The notes under the pieces are model-generated. The model saw only the letters and a list, made by a program, of their open reading frames with translations, ran no database searches and was not told where the DNA came from. Positions 21,627 to 24,589 of a stretch of DNA of 24,589 nucleotides are shown piece after piece. Location of the stretch: the IMG/VR virus record IMGVR_UViG_3300030106_005110, positions 1-24,589 of that record. One strand, 5' to 3'. Each line of letters starts with the position of its first letter. The stretch's first letter is position 1. Source of the stretch: a virus. The position numbers were made by a program, and so were the translations under genes.

Positions 21627-22903
21627 TTAGTTTAGAAGATAATTTTAATCAGGTCAGTTTGCATAATCCTTCAAAGGATATTCTTTCTATATATCAAGGT
21701 ATTGATGAAATACAAGAATATGATCCTAGAGGATATAAGATGGTTAGACCTTTATTTTCTCATTCTGATATACCTAGATTTTTAGGAGTAGATAAAATAA
21801 ACTATAATGAATTTGATTGGAATAAAGAATTTATATATCCAGTTGTATTACATCATAATAATAAACTGGCAGCTAAATACATAAGTTTAATTCCTATAAA
21901 AATTATAGAAAAAATACGTTCTAAACAGTGTAAATTAATTTTAGATAATACTATGGAAGGAGATAGAGTTAATAGTTTCTATACAGAATTATACCGCTCT
22001 ATAGATAAGCTAAAACTACCTGCTTCTCAGATATATTACGTTACTAATAGTTTAGTAGCCGAAACTGAACATGAAAAATGGAAAACTACTAATAACAGGC
22101 AGTTAAATAATATTAATGTTATATCTTTTATGTATAACGTAATGGATGTTCAACGGTTAAAAAAGCTAGGACATTTACCTGACAAAGTAAATATAGAAGA
22201 AGAAATACAATATAAAAGAGACAATTTTATTAATATAAAAGAATTTTTAAAAGTAAATAGAACTGGTAGACCTGAGCGTAATTTATTAATGTTCTATATT
22301 AATAAGAATAAATTATATGATAAATTTAATTTAAGTTTTCCTGATCTTCCTGATTATAATTACCCTAATATAAACTTTGGAGATCTACTATCAGCTGAAA
22401 ATATAAAAGAAGTAAAAGATAAATGCCCATTTGATATAGATTCTACTGATAGTACTAACCATGGAGAACCTGGTTTTGGTGAAGGTAAATTTAATGCTGA
22501 TCTACCTTTTTTACCTGTACATTATAGAAATAGTTTAATTAGTATAGTTATGTGCGCTTTTCCTTTCGTAGAAAATGCTTGCCATTTACATAGTTCAACT
22601 TTTAACCCTATATATTGCGGTCATCCTATTATACAGTTTGGTCCTTATAAGCATTTAGAAATATTAAAAAATAATGGATTTAAGACATTCGATAAATGGT
22701 GGGATGAAGATTACGATAACTTAACTGAAGGTTGGGATAGATTTAAAGGAGTATTGAGAAATATAGAAGAGTTAAATAAAAAATCTAAAAAAGAGCTGTT
22801 TGATATGTACGTAGATATGAAAGACGTATTACAACATAACTCAGATTTAATACAGAACTATAATGGTGATAATTTATTAAGACAGAGAATTATAAATGAA
22901 TAA
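21623..22903 (+). CDS. glycosyltransferase-like protein of marine phage type
   Basis: 426 residues. In the middle FLKVNRTGRPERNLLMFYI (208-226) and near the C-terminus HSSTFNPIYCGHPIIQFG (323-340), then GFKTFDKWWDEDYD (352-365), follow a motif set (F-x-NR...R, then T-x-x-PI..HP.I..G, then GFKTF..WWDE.YD) that I know from glycosyltransferase-like proteins of marine T4-like phages. The usual T-W-K-P is T-F-N-P here. Probably a GT-B-like sugar-transfer protein; the donor is unknown. The N-terminal 200 residues are diverged. Starts with ATGA overlap and its stop overlaps the next ATG by 8 bases. Confidence 0.55.
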   Translation: MISLEDNFNQVSLHNPSKDILSIYQGIDEIQEYDPRGYKMVRPLFSHSDIPRFLGVDKINYNEFDWNKEFIYPVVLHHNNKLAAKYISLIPIKIIEKIRSKQCKLILDNTMEGDRVNSFYTELYRSIDKLKLPASQIYYVTNSLVAETEHEKWKTTNNRQLNNINVISFMYNVMDVQRLKKLGHLPDKVNIEEEIQYKRDNFINIKEFLKVNRTGRPERNLLMFYINKNKLYDKFNLSFPDLPDYNYPNINFGDLLSAENIKEVKDKCPFDIDSTDSTNHGEPGFGEGKFNADLPFLPVHYRNSLISIVMCAFPFVENACHLHSSTFNPIYCGHPIIQFGPYKHLEILKNNGFKTFDKWWDEDYDNLTEGWDRFKGVLRNIEELNKKSKKELFDMYVDMKDVLQHNSDLIQNYNGDNLLRQRIINE

Positions 22904-23327
22904 CGATTTTTATAACAGTAAATATACTATTAGCGGGGATATAGATGATATAGATATTCCTTTCAATTTTGATGTATATCAAGGGGATTATAATTCCGTT
23001 TATATGCAAATAAAAGAATATGAATTAAATAATGATGAGTATTATAATGGTCATTTAATAGTTAATGATAAAAATAAACTAAAGAATATAAATTTAGATA
23101 ATATTAAACAGTATAAACTAACTCCTAATAATGTTTATTTTTGTAAAGTAGTCCATGACGGAATAGATTCAGCTTGTACAGTTAATGATGGTTTAATTTT
23201 ATGCAGTTCGTGGGTTTTACCTTTTATAGCTAATGAGTATAGAACTACTAATTCACTTTATGGTGATATGGCTTGCCATAGAATTGAAATGAAAGAATTA
23301 TATAATGAAGATAGCAGTTTGTATTAG
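22896..23327 (+). CDS. hypothetical protein in the glycan cassette
   Basis: 143 residues, acidic, Asn/Asp/Tyr-rich, with no recognised domain. ISGDIDDIDIPFNFDVYQGD (residues about 12-31) and YFCKVVHDGIDSACTVNDG suggest a beta-containing small fold. Four cysteines are present. Overlaps the previous gene by 8 bases and the next gene by 23 bases, so it is clearly part of the same translational chain. Not seen elsewhere in the window. Confidence 0.6.
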   Translation: MNNDFYNSKYTISGDIDDIDIPFNFDVYQGDYNSVYMQIKEYELNNDEYYNGHLIVNDKNKLKNINLDNIKQYKLTPNNVYFCKVVHDGIDSACTVNDGLILCSSWVLPFIANEYRTTNSLYGDMACHRIEMKELYNEDSSLY

Positions 23328-24084
23328 TGGTCAATTAAGAAAATGGAAAGTAGGACATCATAATCAAAAATGGTTTTGGTCTACTGCTAATTTTCCTGAC
23401 GTACAAGTAGATTATTTTGGTCATACCTGGACATATAGCGGAGATAGGAAAGGAGTATCTCAAGAGTATATTAATAGAGAGGTCGATAAAGAAGAGTTTT
23501 TAGAGTTTGCTAATGCATTTAAATTTAAAAAAGTTTTATTTGATGATAGAAGAACTCCTTTTTTCTATAATAATGATCATTGGAGTAGTTTATTTTTTAG
23601 TCTGAGTAAATCCTTAATGTTAAAAAGGGAGTATGAAATAGAAAATAACTTTACTTATGACGTAGTAGTTAAGTCTAGACCTGATGTGGTATTCGATCCA
23701 GGTAAACATTTTGAAATACCTCACTTATTTGATAACTGTATACATTCTACTCATGGCGGTACTATGCCTATGGAGTTTAATAAATTTAATTTTAACGATT
23801 GTGTATTTTTAGGAAATTCGTATACTATGGACCTTTTGACTAACCTTTACTTTTATAGACAAGCAGGTATTAATGAAAATACTAAAGGTAATAAAAATAT
23901 TCATCCTATAGGACCTGGTACCTTAATGATGGATTATTTTAGTGAATATGGAATTACTCCGTTTTTTGATTTATATTTTCAAGAAACATTATTAAAAGAA
24001 GGGTGTCCTGAAGGATTAAATTTGTTTGATAGAGCTGATTTTATGAAAATGAATCAATATTTTAGAGAGTGGTATACTAAATGA
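23305..24084 (+). CDS. glycosyltransferase-like protein
   Basis: 259 residues. KIAVCISGQLRKW (2-14) is a typical N-terminal strand and loop of a group of polysaccharide-associated transferase-like proteins, and VVKSRPDVVFD (121-131) with Asp127 and Asp131 looks like their SRxD metal or nucleotide site. Then HPIGPG (about 200-205) and a helical end. Substrate unknown. No signal peptide. The start lies 23 bases inside the preceding gene and the stop overlaps the next ATG (ATGA). Confidence 0.58.
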   Translation: MKIAVCISGQLRKWKVGHHNQKWFWSTANFPDVQVDYFGHTWTYSGDRKGVSQEYINREVDKEEFLEFANAFKFKKVLFDDRRTPFFYNNDHWSSLFFSLSKSLMLKREYEIENNFTYDVVVKSRPDVVFDPGKHFEIPHLFDNCIHSTHGGTMPMEFNKFNFNDCVFLGNSYTMDLLTNLYFYRQAGINENTKGNKNIHPIGPGTLMMDYFSEYGITPFFDLYFQETLLKEGCPEGLNLFDRADFMKMNQYFREWYTK

Positions 24085-24589
24085 AAAGGAAAATAGGTTT
24101 TTTTGTCTGTTCTAATGGATTAGGACATTTTAGTAGAGTATTACAGGTATCTAAATACTTAACGTCTGATTTTGATATAGATATTTACTGTGAAAAATTT
24201 CAATATGAAAAATTTAAACCTAATTTAAATGCTAATTTTCATTTTTATAAAATTAGTAACATAAGATGGGATGAAACATTAGTTAAAAATGAAGTAAACT
24301 TTGAAAGGTATTTAAAATGGTGTACTTTGTATGGGCCTGCTACTTTAAAATATGATATAGTAGTAAGTGATAATTTAGTAGGTTTAGCAAGATTTAGAAA
24401 CGACATAATATTATCAGGTTCGTTTTTATGGAAAGATGTTTTTTTTAATAAATTTAATAACAATAAACTTACAGATTTTGATAATGAATTACTAAATAGG
24501 TTTAACCCTTTAATTATTACTAATAAGTATGTTGAAACTGGTTCATTAAAAAATTATAATAATAAAAAAAGTTTCGGATGGGGTTGTTC
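24081..24589 (+). CDS. GT-B glycosyltransferase, N-terminal part (cut by window edge)
   Basis: Open from the ATG at 24081 to the right edge: 169 codons with no stop. The start reads MKRKIGFFVCSNGLGHFSRVLQ-like, with the GLGH-x2-R loop (residues about 13-19) typical of the first Rossmann domain of MurG/GT28-like and related GT-B enzymes, followed by helix and strand SKYLTSDFDIDIYCE. It overlaps the preceding stop (ATGA) and continues the chain of coupled genes. The C-terminal sugar-nucleotide half is outside the window, so the family is not fixed. Confidence 0.65.
   Translation, partial: MKRKIGFFVCSNGLGHFSRVLQVSKYLTSDFDIDIYCEKFQYEKFKPNLNANFHFYKISNIRWDETLVKNEVNFERYLKWCTLYGPATLKYDIVVSDNLVGLARFRNDIILSGSFLWKDVFFNKFNNNKLTDFDNELLNRFNPLIITNKYVETGSLKNYNNKKSFGWGC

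Overview
This window is a late structural and accessory region of a T4-like myovirus, AT-rich and tightly packed. Every convincing gene is on the + strand. The evidence for a T4-like phage is a recognisable head module (gp21-type protease, gp22-type scaffold, gp23-type capsid protein) followed by neck and tail-completion proteins resembling gp13, gp14 and gp15. The style of the fibre genes (Thr-Gly-Ser-rich repeats, an S74 chaperone domain) and of the hypothetical genes resembles uncultured marine T4-like phages. Almost no start codon has a Shine-Dalgarno sequence; starts are preceded by A/T-rich runs or sit on the stop of the gene before. That fits a Bacteroidota host but does not prove it.

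Layout. 1-1051: a probable prohead core protein and the gp21-type protease. 1052-1171: a gap with two hairpins and a promoter-like motif. 1172-3997: the acidic scaffold and the major capsid protein. 4027-4407: a small two-helix membrane protein alone between two intrinsic terminators, each terminator followed at once by a CTATTTATNAT-like motif. 4433-8169: a beta-rich structural protein, then gp13-, gp14- and gp15-like proteins with one small unknown protein between the first two, and another small structural protein. 8169-12436: tail-fibre or adhesin proteins, including a 603-residue TGS-rich protein with nine-residue tandem repeats, a GDATIS-repeat protein, a short fibre ending in an S74 autocleaving chaperone behind a structured leader, and two conserved unknowns. 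12455-24589: one unbroken cassette of overlapping genes: five or six glycosyltransferase-like proteins of different folds, a class I methyltransferase, two GT7-family galactosyltransferase-like proteins carrying LamG domains, a radical SAM enzyme, a free-standing LamG-like protein, two SGNH-like proteins, two unknowns, and at the right edge the start of a GT-B glycosyltransferase.

The main finding concerns the two neighbouring GT7 proteins (15104-16492 and 16489-17907). The LamG (concanavalin-like) domain is not attached to an end. It appears to sit inside the GT7 catalytic domain, between the WGWGxEDDD motif and the C-terminal metal-ligand and DG-L segment, which reappears after it. A third, free-standing LamG-like protein lies two genes downstream, after the radical SAM gene. 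Taken together, the fibre genes and this sugar cassette look like a module that builds, modifies or binds glycans at the phage or host surface. Which surface is modified cannot be told from sequence.
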